A stretch of DNA of 64,000 nucleotides from assembly GCF_008932295.1 (NCBI RefSeq), contig NZ_WBWA01000004.1, positions 124,001-188,000 on the forward strand, written 5' to 3'. The stretch comes from Brucella tritici (GTDB lineage: Bacteria; Pseudomonadota; Alphaproteobacteria; Rhizobiales; Rhizobiaceae). The position numbers and the translations under genes were made by a program. Within the stretch, counting starts at the first letter, position 1; each line of letters opens with the position of its first letter. The notes beneath the pieces are model-generated. The model did no database searches, was not told where the DNA came from, and was given only the letters and a program-made list of their open reading frames with translations. Below are positions 52,598 to 62,349 of the stretch, piece by piece.

Positions 52598-52888
52598 TCA
52601 GGCTATAGCGTTCATCTTGTGCGCAAGCTTGATGTCGAGTTCCGTAATACCGTTCTCGCTATGGGTGGCGAGCGTAACATCGACGCGGTTGTAGACATTG
52701 AACCATTCAGGGTGATGATCGAGCTTTTCCGCGTGGAGCGCTGCGCGCGCCATGAAACCGAAGGCGGCATTGAAATCCTTGAACTTGAAGCTTTTGGCAA
52801 TCGCCTCGCGTCCCTCGACCTTCTGCCAGCCATCCAGTTCGGTGAGCGCTTCGTTCAGTTCATTTTCCGTCAGCCGGTTGCGTACCAT
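52598..52888 (-). CDS. phhB: 4a-hydroxytetrahydrobiopterin dehydratase (PCD/DCoH)
   Basis: This 96-residue enzyme recycles the pterin cofactor, dehydrating 4a-hydroxytetrahydrobiopterin. The active-site segment [16 protein letters not shown] at about residues 56-71 carries the two catalytic His. ATG 52888 is chosen because the protein is conserved from there; upstream in-frame residues to 52966 do not fit. It is convergent with the unknown gene at 52098, two bases away. Confidence 0.94.
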   Translation of the reverse strand: MVRNRLTENELNEALTELDGWQKVEGREAIAKSFKFKDFNAAFGFMARAALHAEKLDHHPEWFNVYNRVDVTLATHSENGITELDIKLAHKMNAIA

Positions 52889-52944
52889 CGTCTTTCGCCT
52901 ATGTTGCGGTTCCTGAACTAACTTATCATGAGCGTGAGAGTTCC

Positions 52945-53466
52945 GTGATCGTATCTGTAGCCGCACAAGTCCCAGCCAGCATTTTATTTGTTTGCGCAGG
53001 CAATATCTGCCGTTCTCCGCTTGCCGAAGGCGTGATGGGCCATGTGCTGGAAAAACGCGGCATCCGCCACGTGCTGGTCGATTCTGCCGGAACCAATGGC
53101 TACCATACTGGCGAGGAACCGGATGAGCGCTCCATCAGCGTTGCAGCGCGTCACGGTCTTGATATTTCCGCACAACGCTGCCGCCAGCTCATCGCAGGTG
53201 ATTTTAGCCGTTTTGACCTGATCCTTGGGATGGACCGTTACAATATGCGAATGATCGCTGAGCGCAGGCCCGCAAATGCAAGCGCGCATATCGGGCTTTT
53301 CACCGAGATTGCAGAAGGACAGGCGGTTGAAGTCCCCGATCCCTATTATGGCGGGACCGGGGATTTCGAAAAGGTTTACCGAATGGTTCTGGCAGCTTCC
53401 ATCGCGCTTGCCGACCAGTTCTGGCCGGAACGGGCAACCAAAGGCCAGGCTTCCTCCACGATGTAA
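52945..53466 (+). CDS. Low-molecular-weight protein tyrosine phosphatase
   Basis: This 173-residue phosphatase has the LMW-PTP loop [10 protein letters not shown] with catalytic Cys17 and Arg23, and the general-acid Asp in the DPYYGG loop near residue 131. The N-terminal extension before ILFVCAGN is about 10 residues longer than typical. The start is a GTG. Its 3' end overlaps the convergent ThpR gene by 91 bases, which is unusual. Role is unknown; the class acts on phosphotyrosine proteins. Confidence 0.92.
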   Translation: MIVSVAAQVPASILFVCAGNICRSPLAEGVMGHVLEKRGIRHVLVDSAGTNGYHTGEEPDERSISVAARHGLDISAQRCRQLIAGDFSRFDLILGMDRYNMRMIAERRPANASAHIGLFTEIAEGQAVEVPDPYYGGTGDFEKVYRMVLAASIALADQFWPERATKGQASSTM

Positions 53467-53966
53467 GGTCCGCCACCCACGGAATCACGTGACGACATCA
53501 GCACGAACCGTCCTACCTTGAAGGGCAGCGTCGCGAAGTTGCCGCGTGAGGAGAGATAGTGCACCACATCCTCGATGCGGGGATTTCTCAACCGCGCCAG
53601 TGTCACATGGGGCGTGAACTTGCGCGGGTCGGCGGGAATGTGAAGCCGCTGGCAGATACGTTCGATTTCCGCCTGCAAAGCGTTGAGGTCAGGCGAGGGG
53701 GATACACCCGCATAGATGCTGTGCGGTTTTTTGGAGCCGAAAGCATTGACACCTGACAGGTTGAGCATGAATTCAGGCCGCCGCACGCGATCAAGCGCAT
53801 TGGCAACCTCGTCGGCCACGTGGCCTTCCACATCTCCGATAAAACGCAGCGTTATGTGGTAGTTTTCGACATCAATCCAGCGTGCGCCGGGGAGACCGCC
53901 TCGCAATAACGAGAGCGAAAGCGCGGCGTCGCGCGGGATTTCGAGGGCAGTGAAAAGACGCGGCAT
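53376..53966 (-). CDS. thpR: RNA 2',3'-cyclic phosphodiesterase (ThpR/LigT)
   Basis: This 196-residue 2H phosphoesterase has the two HxTx motifs that define the family: HITLRF with His37 and HVTLAR with His120. It hydrolyses 2',3'-cyclic phosphate at RNA ends to 2'-phosphate. The last 91 bases run antisense into the phosphatase gene at 52945, so the C-terminal 30 residues (after about 166) are encoded in the overlap; those residues are family-variable. Confidence 0.92.
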   Translation of the reverse strand: MPRLFTALEIPRDAALSLSLLRGGLPGARWIDVENYHITLRFIGDVEGHVADEVANALDRVRRPEFMLNLSGVNAFGSKKPHSIYAGVSPSPDLNALQAEIERICQRLHIPADPRKFTPHVTLARLRNPRIEDVVHYLSSRGNFATLPFKVGRFVLMSSRDSVGGGPYIVEEAWPLVARSGQNWSASAMEAARTIR

Positions 53967-54147
53967 AAGGCATCCTCCTCGAAGCGTTCCATGCCAGAGC
54001 GCCGGGCATCCAAAGGATGCATAAAGGACGCTCTAGCCTAGAGAGTCAGTGCATCGTTCCATCGAAGATGATTCGATATTTGCCGATGCAAACTCAGCGA
54101 ATCAAAGTTTGAGTCCGGGAGCAAGCTGTTTATGCTCCCGACCGGCG

Positions 54148-54867
54148 TCAGCCTCCCGATGTCCCCTTGTTTTGCATATTCGTCAGGCTCTTTTCGATAG
54201 TGGGCATAAAGTTGGACACCATCGTTTCGACGCCCTTTTCGTTGGGGTGCATTCCGTCCTCAAGCAGAAAATCCTTCTTGGTTGCTACACCGTCGAGGAA
54301 AAACGGGTAGAGCGGCACGCCATATTTCTGTGCCAGCTTGGGATAGATCGGGTTGAACCTGGCGGCATAGTCCTTGCCCATGTTGGGTGGAGCCATCATG
54401 CCGGCAAGAATGACCGAAATGCCGCGCTGCTTCAGGCGCGCCAGCATCTCGTCGAGATTCTTTTCAGTAATGTCGGGTTCGATGCCGCGCAGCGCGTCAT
54501 TCGCACCCAGTTCAAGGATCACGAGATCGGTGCCATCGGGGACGGACCAGTCGATGCGCGAAAGCCCGCCCGTGGTCGTGTCGCCCGATACGCCCGCATT
54601 CTCGATCGAAACCTCGACACCCTTGTCGTTGAGTGCCTTTTCAAGCTGCTGCGGAAAGGCGGCATTGGACGGCAGCAGATAGCCCGCCATCAGGCTGTCG
54701 CCGAAGCCGACGATCTTGACCTGTGAAAGCTGCTCGGTCGGCAGTGCGTCTTCGAGGCCGGTCGGATCTTCCTGCGCGCTTGCCACAATGATGGGGCTCG
54801 CCGCCATAAAAGACGCAATCGCCGCAAAAATCGGAAGCCATGCCGGAATTGAGAGTTTGAAACGCAT
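54148..54867 (-). CDS. Arylesterase/lysophospholipase of the GDSL (TesA-like) family
   Basis: This 239-residue exported hydrolase has a signal peptide (hydrophobic 10-31). The GDSL block GFGDSLMAGY has nucleophile Ser58, followed by the Gly block (ENAGVSGDTTTGG), the Asn block GANDALRG and the C-terminal DGMHPN with catalytic Asp and His. It resembles TesA. It is divergent from the YbbA/YbbP ABC genes, the arrangement seen next to tesA in E. coli and other bacteria. Confidence 0.93.
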   Translation of the reverse strand: MRFKLSIPAWLPIFAAIASFMAASPIIVASAQEDPTGLEDALPTEQLSQVKIVGFGDSLMAGYLLPSNAAFPQQLEKALNDKGVEVSIENAGVSGDTTTGGLSRIDWSVPDGTDLVILELGANDALRGIEPDITEKNLDEMLARLKQRGISVILAGMMAPPNMGKDYAARFNPIYPKLAQKYGVPLYPFFLDGVATKKDFLLEDGMHPNEKGVETMVSNFMPTIEKSLTNMQNKGTSGG

Positions 54868-54998
54868 CGTCGAAAACCCATATTTGAGGGGCTGTGGGCA
54901 AATGGCCCGCCGGACTTCTCTTCAATAATTGGCGCAACATAAGTTCAAATTTGTGGCGCGCTGTTTGGTTCTAAAGATTCATATAGGATAAAAACCGC

Positions 54999-55727
54999 GT
55001 GACGGAACAGGTTGTTGGCCCGATTATCGAACTTGAGAACGTTCATCTAACCCTTGGTCACGCCGCCTCATCGGTGCATGTGCTGAAGGGCGTTTCCCTT
55101 CATATTTCGCAAGGACAGTCGGTCGGCATCGTTGGTCCATCCGGTTCCGGCAAGTCGACGCTGCTGATGGTTCTGGCAGGTCTCGAGCATGTCGATAACG
55201 GAACTGTGAAGATTGCCGGAGAGACGATCAGCCAGATGAGCGAAGATCAGGCTGCCGCTTTCCGTGGCGCTAATATCGGTATCGTATTCCAATCCTTCCA
55301 CCTCATTCCAAACATGACTGCGCTGGAAAATGTCGCCGTGCCGCTGGAGCTTGCCGGTCGTCGCGACGCTTTCGATGTGGCCGAACGCGAATTGCGCGCC
55401 GTTGGCCTTGGCGAGCGCCTCACCCATTATCCATCGGAACTTTCCGGCGGCGAACAACAGCGCGTTGCGATTGCACGCGCTCTTGCGCCGAGCCCCAAAA
55501 TCTTGATCGCGGATGAGCCGACCGGCAATCTCGACACCACGACGGGGCGCCAGATTGCCGATCTCCTGTTCGCCAAGCAGCGCGAAAACGGCCTGACCAT
55601 GGTGCTCGTCACGCATGACCCGGCGCTTGCGGCGCGCTGCGACATCGAAATCCCGGTACGCTCGGGCCGGATCGAAGAGCCTGCACAGGGCGGCTCTGTT
55701 CTCGAACCGCTGGCGGCTGGCGCATGA
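54999..55727 (+). CDS. ABC transporter ATP-binding protein, YbbA-like
   Basis: This 242-residue ATPase of the LolD/MacB-like family has Walker [10 protein letters not shown] at about residues 46-54, signature [14 protein letters not shown] and Walker [13 protein letters not shown]. It overlaps the permease gene by four bases (ATGA), so the pair forms one transporter. The arrangement beside a TesA-like esterase equals the ybbA-ybbP pair near tesA in E. coli; substrate unknown, possibly lipids. Confidence 0.93.
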   Translation: MTEQVVGPIIELENVHLTLGHAASSVHVLKGVSLHISQGQSVGIVGPSGSGKSTLLMVLAGLEHVDNGTVKIAGETISQMSEDQAAAFRGANIGIVFQSFHLIPNMTALENVAVPLELAGRRDAFDVAERELRAVGLGERLTHYPSELSGGEQQRVAIARALAPSPKILIADEPTGNLDTTTGRQIADLLFAKQRENGLTMVLVTHDPALAARCDIEIPVRSGRIEEPAQGGSVLEPLAAGA

Positions 55728-58273
55728 GTGCGGCAAAGTCGTTCTCGCTTGCTCTCCGCTTTGCGCTCCGTGAAATGCGCGGCGGCCTGTCCGGTTTCTA
55801 TATTTTCCTCGCCTGTATCGCGCTTGGCGTTGCCGCCATCGGCGGCGTCAACTCGGTGGCGCGGTCGGTCAGCACCGGCATTGCATCGGAAGGTCAGAGC
55901 ATTCTCGGCGGCGATGTCAGCTTTGCGCTCAATCAGCGGGAAGTGACGGCGGAAGAGCGCGCCTTCATCGAAAAGCAGGGCAGAACGGCGGAAAGCGCCA
56001 CCATGCGCTCCATGGCGCGCATGCCCGATGGCTCCGACCAGTCGCTGGTCGAAGTGAAGGCTGTCGACGCTGCCTATCCGCTTTACGGCGAACTGAAGGT
56101 CCAGCCGCAGCAATCGCTCGCTGACATGACCGATAAGAAGGACGGCATTTATGGCGCTGCCGTCGCCCAGGATTTTCTCAATCGCATGGACCTGTCGCTT
56201 GGCGCGAAAGTTCTGCTCGGTTCGCAGACGTTTGAGCTGCGCGGCCTGATCGAGAGCGAGCCGGACCTGCTTTCCTCGGGTTTCAATTTTGCGCCGCGCT
56301 TTCTGGTTTCGCTGGATGGCCTGCGCGCTTCCGGCCTCATTCAACCGGGTAGCCTTGTCGATCATATCTACAAGGTCGCGCTTCCTGACGGCGCGCCGGA
56401 TGCAGCAATTGCCGAAGTCAGGCGGCAGGCTGCTGCCGATTTCCCCGATGCAGGCTGGAACATTCGCTCCCGCGCCAATGCCGCGCCAGCTCTCAGCGCC
56501 AATATCGAGCGCTTCTCGCAGTTCCTCACGCTGGTGGGGCTGACAGCACTGATCGTCGGCGGTGTGGGCGTTGCGAATGCGGTGCGCGCCTATCTCGATG
56601 GCAAGCGCGGCGTGATCGCCACCTTCAAATCGCTTGGCGCGCCTGCGCGCTTCGCCGTGCTGGTCTATCTCGTGCAGATCATGGTGATCGGCTTCATAGG
56701 CATCGTTCTCGGGCTGATACTGGCGGCGATTATCCCCTATGCCGCTGCCATGGCGCTCGCCAATTATCTGCCGGTCGCCGGTGGCGGCGGTTTCTTCCCC
56801 GGTGCGCTGGCGCTTGCCGCCGTCTTCGGGCTCATTACCACGCTTGCTTTTGCCATCATTCCGCTTGGCAGGGCGCGGGATATTCCGGCGACGGCGCTTT
56901 TCCGCGAGCAGGGTTTTGAGCAGCGTGGCCTGCCACCGCTGCTTTACCTTGGATTGGCGGTGCTGCTGATTGCAGCTCTCGCCGGGCTGGCGCTTTACGT
57001 TGCCTATGATCGCCGCATCGCCGCAATCTTCATCGTCTCGGCCATCGCGGCTTTCGGCGTGCTGCGGCTTGTCGCCGACGGCATCCGCTGGCTTGCCCGC
57101 CGAGTTCCGCGCGTGCGTTCGACAGCGCTTCGGCTCGCAGTGGGCAACATCCATCGTCCCGGCGCGCTCACGCCCTCTGTGGTGCTTTCGCTTGGCCTTG
57201 GCCTGACGCTGATGGTGGCAATCGCACTGATCGACGGGAATCTGCGCCGCCAGGTGACGGAAAACATCCCGGCGCAGGCGCCCGATTTCTTCTTCGTCGA
57301 TATTCAGAACCGCGACATCGGTGATTTCACCAAGCTGGTCAGCGGCATCGTGCCTGATGGCAAGCTCACCTCCGGTCCGATGCTGCGCGGGCGTATCGTT
57401 GCCTTCAATGGCACCAATGTGCGCGATATGACTATCCCGCCGGAAGCAGCCTGGGTGCTGCGTGGCGACCGCGGCATAACCTTTTCCAATACGGTCCCTG
57501 AAAACTCGACGCTGACGGAAGGCGAATGGTGGCCAGCCGATTATAGCGGCGAACCGCTGGTGTCCTTCGCGGAGCGTGAAGGCAAGGAACTGGGCCTGAA
57601 GCTGGGCGACACGGTGACGGTCAATGTGCTTGGCCGCAACATCAATGCGAAGATCGCAAGCTTCCGGCAGGTTCAGTGGGAAACGCTTGCGATGAATTTC
57701 GTCATGGTGTTTTCGCCCAATACCTTTGCCGGTGCGCCTGCGACGTGGCTTGCAACACTCACCATTCCCGACAGCCTGAAGAACCTTGCGCCTGATGTGC
57801 TGCGGCAGGTCACCAAGACATGGCCTGCCGTCACGACAGTCAGCGTGACCGATGCGCTCAATGTCGCGAATGATCTCATCAGCCAGCTTGCAACCGCCAT
57901 CCGTGCCGCTGCCTCCATCGCGCTCGCCGCTTCGGTTCTGGTACTGGGTGGAGCGCTCGCAGCCGGTAACCGTGCCCGCGTTCACGATGCAGTGGTGCTG
58001 AAGACGCTGGGCGCCACGCGCGGCACGCTGATAACGGCCTATGTGCTTGAATATATGCTGCTCGGGCTTGCAACGGCGCTCTTCGCACTCGTCGCCGGCA
58101 GCGCGGCTGGCTGGTATGTCGTGGTCGAAATCATGAAGCTGAAAGCAAGCTTCCTGCCCGATGTTGCGCTGATGACCGTTGCCATAGCGCTGGTGCTGAC
58201 TGTCGGTTTCGGACTGGCCGGGACATGGCGCGTTCTCGGCCAGAAGCCCGCCCAGGTGCTCAGAACCATATGA
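55724..58273 (+). CDS. FtsX-domain ABC permease, YbbP-like
   Basis: This 849-residue inner-membrane protein has an N-terminal helix and a periplasmic domain (about 35-260). Then come about 10 membrane helices in two FtsX-type blocks (around 265-430 and 715-840) with another periplasmic part between. FtsX signatures include [19 protein letters not shown] and [19 protein letters not shown]. It starts in the stop of the ATPase gene. The role is thought to be export or extraction of hydrophobic compounds. Confidence 0.94.
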   Translation: MSAAKSFSLALRFALREMRGGLSGFYIFLACIALGVAAIGGVNSVARSVSTGIASEGQSILGGDVSFALNQREVTAEERAFIEKQGRTAESATMRSMARMPDGSDQSLVEVKAVDAAYPLYGELKVQPQQSLADMTDKKDGIYGAAVAQDFLNRMDLSLGAKVLLGSQTFELRGLIESEPDLLSSGFNFAPRFLVSLDGLRASGLIQPGSLVDHIYKVALPDGAPDAAIAEVRRQAAADFPDAGWNIRSRANAAPALSANIERFSQFLTLVGLTALIVGGVGVANAVRAYLDGKRGVIATFKSLGAPARFAVLVYLVQIMVIGFIGIVLGLILAAIIPYAAAMALANYLPVAGGGGFFPGALALAAVFGLITTLAFAIIPLGRARDIPATALFREQGFEQRGLPPLLYLGLAVLLIAALAGLALYVAYDRRIAAIFIVSAIAAFGVLRLVADGIRWLARRVPRVRSTALRLAVGNIHRPGALTPSVVLSLGLGLTLMVAIALIDGNLRRQVTENIPAQAPDFFFVDIQNRDIGDFTKLVSGIVPDGKLTSGPMLRGRIVAFNGTNVRDMTIPPEAAWVLRGDRGITFSNTVPENSTLTEGEWWPADYSGEPLVSFAEREGKELGLKLGDTVTVNVLGRNINAKIASFRQVQWETLAMNFVMVFSPNTFAGAPATWLATLTIPDSLKNLAPDVLRQVTKTWPAVTTVSVTDALNVANDLISQLATAIRAAASIALAASVLVLGGALAAGNRARVHDAVVLKTLGATRGTLITAYVLEYMLLGLATALFALVAGSAAGWYVVVEIMKLKASFLPDVALMTVAIALVLTVGFGLAGTWRVLGQKPAQVLRTI

Positions 58274-58506
58274 ACGATTTGTAATAGGGAAGGGTGAGAA
58301 AACGTAAGCCGTTGGATATTATGGATAATGCGTTTGCGCGTTCGCGCCGATGCATCACGTTTTTTTACAGGTGGTACTTGTACGCGAAGGCCGAAATCCC
58401 CATAATGTCAGGCAGGCATGCTGGGGTCCCGCCAGCGGCGCCTGGCGGCGGCTCGGCCTTTTGAGCGCCCCGACACCGGACGGGACATGGCAAGAGGATT
58501 TAAGTC

Positions 58507-59289
58507 ATGGCTGACTTTCGCAATATTCAGGCACAGCAGAGGCCGGTAGGCGGCGCTCGTGCTGATGCGGGCATCGATCAGGGCCTGCGCAGCTATATGC
58601 TTGGCGTTTATAACATGATGGCTATCGGCTTGGCCGTTACCGGCCTTGCCGCATTTGCCGTTGCAGCACTCGCAACGACCACGGACCCGTCCGCAGCCGT
58701 CGCGCAGCTTGCTAACGGCAAGATGCTCACCGGTCTCGGTGTGGCGCTCTACACGTCCCCGCTCCGCTGGGTTGTGATGCTTGCGCCGCTCGCGGCAGTG
58801 TTCTTCCTGAGCTTCCGCATCGAGCGTCTTTCGGTCTCGACCGCTAACGCCGTCTTCTGGGGCTATGCAGCTCTCGTCGGCCTGTCGCTGTCGTCGATCT
58901 TCCTGGTCTTCACCGGCCAGAGCATCGTCCGCACCTTCTTCGTGACGGCTGCCTCTTTCGGCGCGCTGTCGCTCTACGGTTACACAACCAAGCGCGACCT
59001 GTCCGCCATGGGCTCGTTCCTGATCATGGGCCTGTTCGGCCTGATCCTGGCATCGGTCGTCAACATCTTCCTCGGCTCCACCGCGCTGCAGTTCGCGATC
59101 TCGGTGATCGGCGTTCTGATCTTCGCAGGCCTCACCGCCTACGACACGCAGTCGATCAAGGAAATGTACTACGAAGGCGATTCTTCGGATGCGAATGGCC
59201 GCAAGGTCGTAATGGGCGCACTGCGTCTCTACCTCGACTTCATCAACATGTTCACCTTCCTGCTGCAGTTCATGGGCAACCGCGACTAA
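58507..59289 (+). CDS. Bax inhibitor-1 / YccA family membrane protein
   Basis: This 260-residue protein has seven membrane helices of the TMBIM/BI-1 family. Segments include RSYMLGVYNMMAIGLAVTG and GLTAYDTQSIKEMYYEGD near the end, the latter holding Asp residues proposed to gate the pore. Family members modulate membrane proteases or ion flow. The start is preceded by AGGATTTAAGTC. The gene has its own terminator. Confidence 0.94.
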   Translation: MADFRNIQAQQRPVGGARADAGIDQGLRSYMLGVYNMMAIGLAVTGLAAFAVAALATTTDPSAAVAQLANGKMLTGLGVALYTSPLRWVVMLAPLAAVFFLSFRIERLSVSTANAVFWGYAALVGLSLSSIFLVFTGQSIVRTFFVTAASFGALSLYGYTTKRDLSAMGSFLIMGLFGLILASVVNIFLGSTALQFAISVIGVLIFAGLTAYDTQSIKEMYYEGDSSDANGRKVVMGALRLYLDFINMFTFLLQFMGNRD

Positions 59290-59312
59290 TCGGCTGAAGG
59301 GTACTTGAACAA

Positions 59313-59340
59313 AAGGGCAGCGGAAACGCTGCCCTTTTTG
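59313..59340 (+). terminator. Rho-independent terminator after the BI-1 gene
   Basis: AAAGGGCAGCG and CGCTGCCCTTT form a stem around GAAA, followed by a T tract. Confidence 0.88.
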
Positions 59341-59407
59341 CTTTTGTCCATATGATTACTGATGCATGGTGGAAGCCTTATCAAAACACTTTACTCCGGT
59401 TCCTCCC

Positions 59408-59947
59408 ATGCCCGTCATTCGTGATTTTCAGCCTGCCGATATCGAAACGATCACCGCAATCTATACGGAAGCCGTTCTGACCGGCGCCGGCTCCTATGAG
59501 ATCGAGCCGCCGGCAATGGACGAAATGGTGAAGCGTTTTGAAGCATTCGTGGAACAGGGCTTTCCGATCCTCGTCGCGGAGGAGGACGGCAGGGTTCTGG
59601 GCTATGCCTATGCGAGTTATTTCCGCGTCAGGCCTGCCTATCGCTGGCTTGCGGAGGATTCGATCTATATCGCTCCGGATGCGAAGGGAAAGGGCATCGG
59701 CAAGCTCCTCTTGCGCGAACTTATCGAGCGCATTTCCGCATTGGGGTTCCGGCAATTGCTTGCGGTGATCGGCGATGGCGAACACAATATCGGTTCGGTC
59801 AAGCTCCATGAGAGCCTTGGTTTCACCCATTGCGGACGTATCGAGGGCTCCGGCTTCAAGCACGGGCGCTGGCTGGACACGGTGCTGATGCAACTGCCGC
59901 TCAATGGCGGACGTTCAATCGAGCCGGGTACGCCGCCGCTTGCATAA
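59408..59947 (+). CDS. GNAT acetyltransferase, phosphinothricin acetyltransferase-like
   Basis: This 179-residue N-acetyltransferase of the Pat/Bar family begins VIRDFQPADIETITAIYTEAV. The acetyl-CoA loop follows in SIYIAPDAKGKGIGKLLLREL at about 87-107 in pieces, then FRQLLAVIGDGEHNIGSVKLHESLGF. It may acetylate methionine sulfoximine or related compounds rather than phosphinothricin. The start at 59408 (MPVIRDF) is the conserved one, but an in-frame ATG at 59366 exists; the ribosome site is weak in both. Confidence 0.9.
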   Translation: MPVIRDFQPADIETITAIYTEAVLTGAGSYEIEPPAMDEMVKRFEAFVEQGFPILVAEEDGRVLGYAYASYFRVRPAYRWLAEDSIYIAPDAKGKGIGKLLLRELIERISALGFRQLLAVIGDGEHNIGSVKLHESLGFTHCGRIEGSGFKHGRWLDTVLMQLPLNGGRSIEPGTPPLA

Positions 59948-59969
59948 ATCATCTTCCTGCTGATTTGCC

Positions 59970-60110
59970 CGTGCGCCTGATCCCTCGATCCCTCGAGACG
60001 CCGTTTTCAACGGCTCCTCAGGATGAGGGGGCGTGTAATCTGCAAGGTTTAATTCCGCCGCAACGCCCCCGCCCTGAGCTTGTCGAAGGGTCGGTTTGGA
60101 AGATTGGGTT
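59970..60110. repeat. Intergenic dispersed repeats (CCTGAGCTTGTCGAAGGG type)
   Basis: It contains CTCGAGACGCCGTTTTCAA, CGGCTCCTCAGGATGAGG, then CCGCCCTGAGCTTGTCG and AAGGG. The last piece is a short motif that recurs in many alphaproteobacterial intergenic regions. The segments form partial hairpins (GCCGTT...AACGGC). It lies between convergent genes. Confidence 0.6.
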
Positions 60111-60133
60111 GTCAAATATCCCTATATGAAGGA

Positions 60134-60526
60134 TCAGCTTTCAACGAGCTTGAGGCTCTTGTCGAACACCCGCAACACGCGTTCCAGCTCGTGGCCGCGC
60201 TTCATGATAAGCCCGCTTGCGGCAATGACCGAATAGGCACCCTGCTTGTGCGCCAGCTTCGGGTTTTTCTCGATACGGAAAAGCGGCATCTCGCTTGCCC
60301 GACGAAAGATGGAGAACACGGCGCGGTCGGCCAGATGGTCGATGGCATAATCGCGCCACGTGCCGGAGGCGACCATGCGACCGTAAATATTCAGGATTTT
60401 TCCGAGTTCATGCCGGTTGAAACTGACGGGAGCAGATCGCGCACGGTCGAGAGGAACGACCTTTGGCGAAGCAGACGAGGGAGAAGGGGATGACAAATCC
60501 TCATTCGCTGCGCTTGACGTATCCAT
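60134..60526 (-). CDS. DUF2794 domain protein
   Basis: This 130-residue protein has a Ser/Pro-rich N-terminus (about 1-30), then the DUF2794 core: VSFNRHELGKILNIYGRMV, WRDYAIDHLADRAVFSIFRR and AYSVIAASGLIMKRGHEL. The family occurs in Rhizobiales and relatives with unknown function. ATG 60526 is preceded by GGAAGG; the open frame above it is not part of the family. Confidence 0.87.
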   Translation of the reverse strand: MDTSSAANEDLSSPSPSSASPKVVPLDRARSAPVSFNRHELGKILNIYGRMVASGTWRDYAIDHLADRAVFSIFRRASEMPLFRIEKNPKLAHKQGAYSVIAASGLIMKRGHELERVLRVFDKSLKLVES

Positions 60527-61087
60527 TTCCTTCCTTTCAGCCTTTTGCAGAGCACGGACCGAAAATCGGGCAGGCTCATAAACAAACTGCGCGCAACCGG
60601 TTTGGATATTCGGCAATGGCGAAGAAGCGAACCGAACCGGCGCATGACAACAGGGTGATGCTTTTGTGAAGCAATTTCAAGGGGAGGCTTTTGCGGACTC
60701 GTTTTCGCCACCAATTATTCACCGGGAAAAGACCCAATAAATAGGGGTTAGAGGCTCTATATTAGTTATTCACGAAAAGAGAATGCCTGTTTGCAATGGT
60801 GATTGTCGGCCACATTTTCGCCTTGTCAGCTTCGCATTCCAGCCTGATTATGGCTTCAGCATCTACACGTTGCCTGAGACGGTTCGGTTCGGGTATGTCC
60901 GACCCCAAGCCCCCCGCCCAAAGGACTGCCCGAGCCGAACCAACCTTCTCCAGCCTCCGCTGAACCAAGTTGCAACACGCGCCCAGGTGCCCGACGCTAC
61001 ATCAGCCCAAAATGAAAATCTGTTCGATCTGATCGAAGCGCATTTCTCGCTGTAAATCACGCGGGAGCGGTGAGGATCGCAGAAAGC
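60527..61087. other. Intergenic stretch between DUF2794 and DUF1223 genes
   Basis: Two opposing short frames (60783-61055 on plus and 60863-61060 on minus) overlap here. Both have poor codon bias and no known domain, so neither is called. The AT-rich stretch near 60740-60780 (TATATTAGTTATTCACG) looks like a promoter region, direction uncertain. Confidence 0.45.
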
Positions 61088-61906
61088 TCAGAGGCCGATC
61101 GGCTTCTTCTGCTTGAACATGGCCGCGCCATGGATGGGGCCGAGCGAATTGTCGTCGCGCGTTTCCTGCAGCACCACGGCGGTGCCCGAAACATCCTTGC
61201 GTTTCAGTTCCGAAGCCGGGATTTCGATCTTCAGCGGCTTGCCATCCCACATGCCAATCGTATTCGTATCGCGAACCGTATTGCGATAGGTGACAGCCTG
61301 ACCGGCATTTTCGCCCTCGGTGATCGGAATGGTCACGGAATCGCGGAAATAGAACAGCACCACATGCACGGGCGCTTCCGGCTTCTTGCCTGCGCCAATT
61401 TCGATGGACAGACGCCCGTCATCAAGCTGTGTGATCGAAACCGGCACGTCCAGCTTGTTGGCTGCAATCTGTGCCTTAACGGCTTCCCTGTCGCGACCGT
61501 TGACTTCCACCGTGCCATTGATGATGGCTTGCGGCGTATAGATCATGCGCGCATTGAAGGAATTGCGATAGGCGTTCTGCCGGTCGGTGTTTTCCTGGGT
61601 GGCAAGCGTGTCGCGCCATCCCATATAATCCCAGTAATTGACGTGGAACGACAGCGCCAGAACATTGGGATCGTCGGCATATTTCGCGAAATTCTGGTCA
61701 GCCTGGGGGCAGGACTTGCAGCCCTGGCTGGTGTAGAGCTCCAGAACGGCGGTCTTCTTGTTGCTGTCCTGTGCCTTGGCCTGGCCCTGCATGGAGATGC
61801 AGCCGGTGAATGCCAGCCCCAGAACGGCACAGATGCTACGCCAGCCGGGCAAATGCTCACCGGTAAGCCATGAACCTGTCCCATAGAAGGGGGCGTGGAG
61901 TATCAC
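61088..61906 (-). CDS. DUF1223 thioredoxin-like exported protein
   Basis: This 272-residue protein has an N-terminal hydrophobic stretch (about 24-45, with LGLAFTGC that could be a lipobox). A thioredoxin-like domain follows with LELYTSQGCKSCPQADQNF, a CxxC pair, then SFHVNYWDYMGWRDTL and IYTPQAIINGTVEVNG. DUF1223 proteins are secreted and of unknown substrate, probably redox-active. The start is uncertain; Met at the beginning and the one just before QGQAKAQ are both possible. Confidence 0.87.
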   Translation of the reverse strand: MILHAPFYGTGSWLTGEHLPGWRSICAVLGLAFTGCISMQGQAKAQDSNKKTAVLELYTSQGCKSCPQADQNFAKYADDPNVLALSFHVNYWDYMGWRDTLATQENTDRQNAYRNSFNARMIYTPQAIINGTVEVNGRDREAVKAQIAANKLDVPVSITQLDDGRLSIEIGAGKKPEAPVHVVLFYFRDSVTIPITEGENAGQAVTYRNTVRDTNTIGMWDGKPLKIEIPASELKRKDVSGTAVVLQETRDDNSLGPIHGAAMFKQKKPIGL

Positions 61907-62059
61907 TTCGTTTCATCCTGCAATAATTGTCGCTGACATCTATTATGTAAGAAGTCCTGCAATCAATAGGAATTCACGTTGCGGTGAGATTCGCAGAGGT
62001 TGCGAATCTCCTATCAGAATCAGCCACAACAGATTGTGCGGAAGCGAGACTGGTTGAAC

Positions 62060-62278
62060 ATGAGATCGAGCTTGAGAGAAAAAGTCATCGCAATTTGCGA
62101 TGAGAAGATAGCGAAAAAGGGCGAGCAGGTCGGTATTTCGTTCTATGCCTTCTTTGCCAACAAGAATACGGAGCCGGAACTGCTCATGGAGGCTGCCGAG
62201 TGGTGGATCAAGACCCATACCCTCGATCACTTTGAAAAAGCGGTAAAAGTCAGGGAAATGATCCGATCAGGCCGATAG
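62060..62278 (+). CDS. DUF6500 family small protein
   Basis: This 72-residue protein (MRSSLREKVIAICDEKIAKK, later FYAFFANKNTEPELLMEAAEWW) fits the DUF6500 family by length and these segments; function unknown. ATG 62060 is favoured; a TTG at 62000 with AGAGG nearby would add 20 residues. It is convergent with acnA. Confidence 0.72.
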   Translation: MRSSLREKVIAICDEKIAKKGEQVGISFYAFFANKNTEPELLMEAAEWWIKTHTLDHFEKAVKVREMIRSGR

Positions 62279-62302
62279 GCTCCATGTCTGCTCTAAAATA
62301 AA

Positions 62303-62328
62303 AAGCCGCCGGATTTCTCCGGCGGCTT
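62303..62328. terminator. Rho-independent terminator between DUF6500 and acnA
   Basis: AAGCCGCCGG pairs with CCGGCGGCTT around ATTTCT. A/T-rich flanks on both sides let it serve both convergent genes. Confidence 0.85.
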
Positions 62329-62349
62329 CTGATTTTTATGCTTTGCTGA

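Noticed and set aside
54116-54140. Terminator after the GDSL esterase gene
   Set aside because: CGGGAGCA/TGCTCCCG forms a stem, but no T tract follows on the minus strand, so it is left as an unassigned stem-loop.
55427-57985. An 852-codon open frame antisense to the YbbP-like permease gene
   Set aside because: The sense frame encodes a clear FtsX-type permease; the antisense product is a charged low-complexity chain.
60783-61060. Two opposing small frames as genes
   Set aside because: Codon bias is poor in both and neither shows a known domain; only one could be real and the evidence is too weak.
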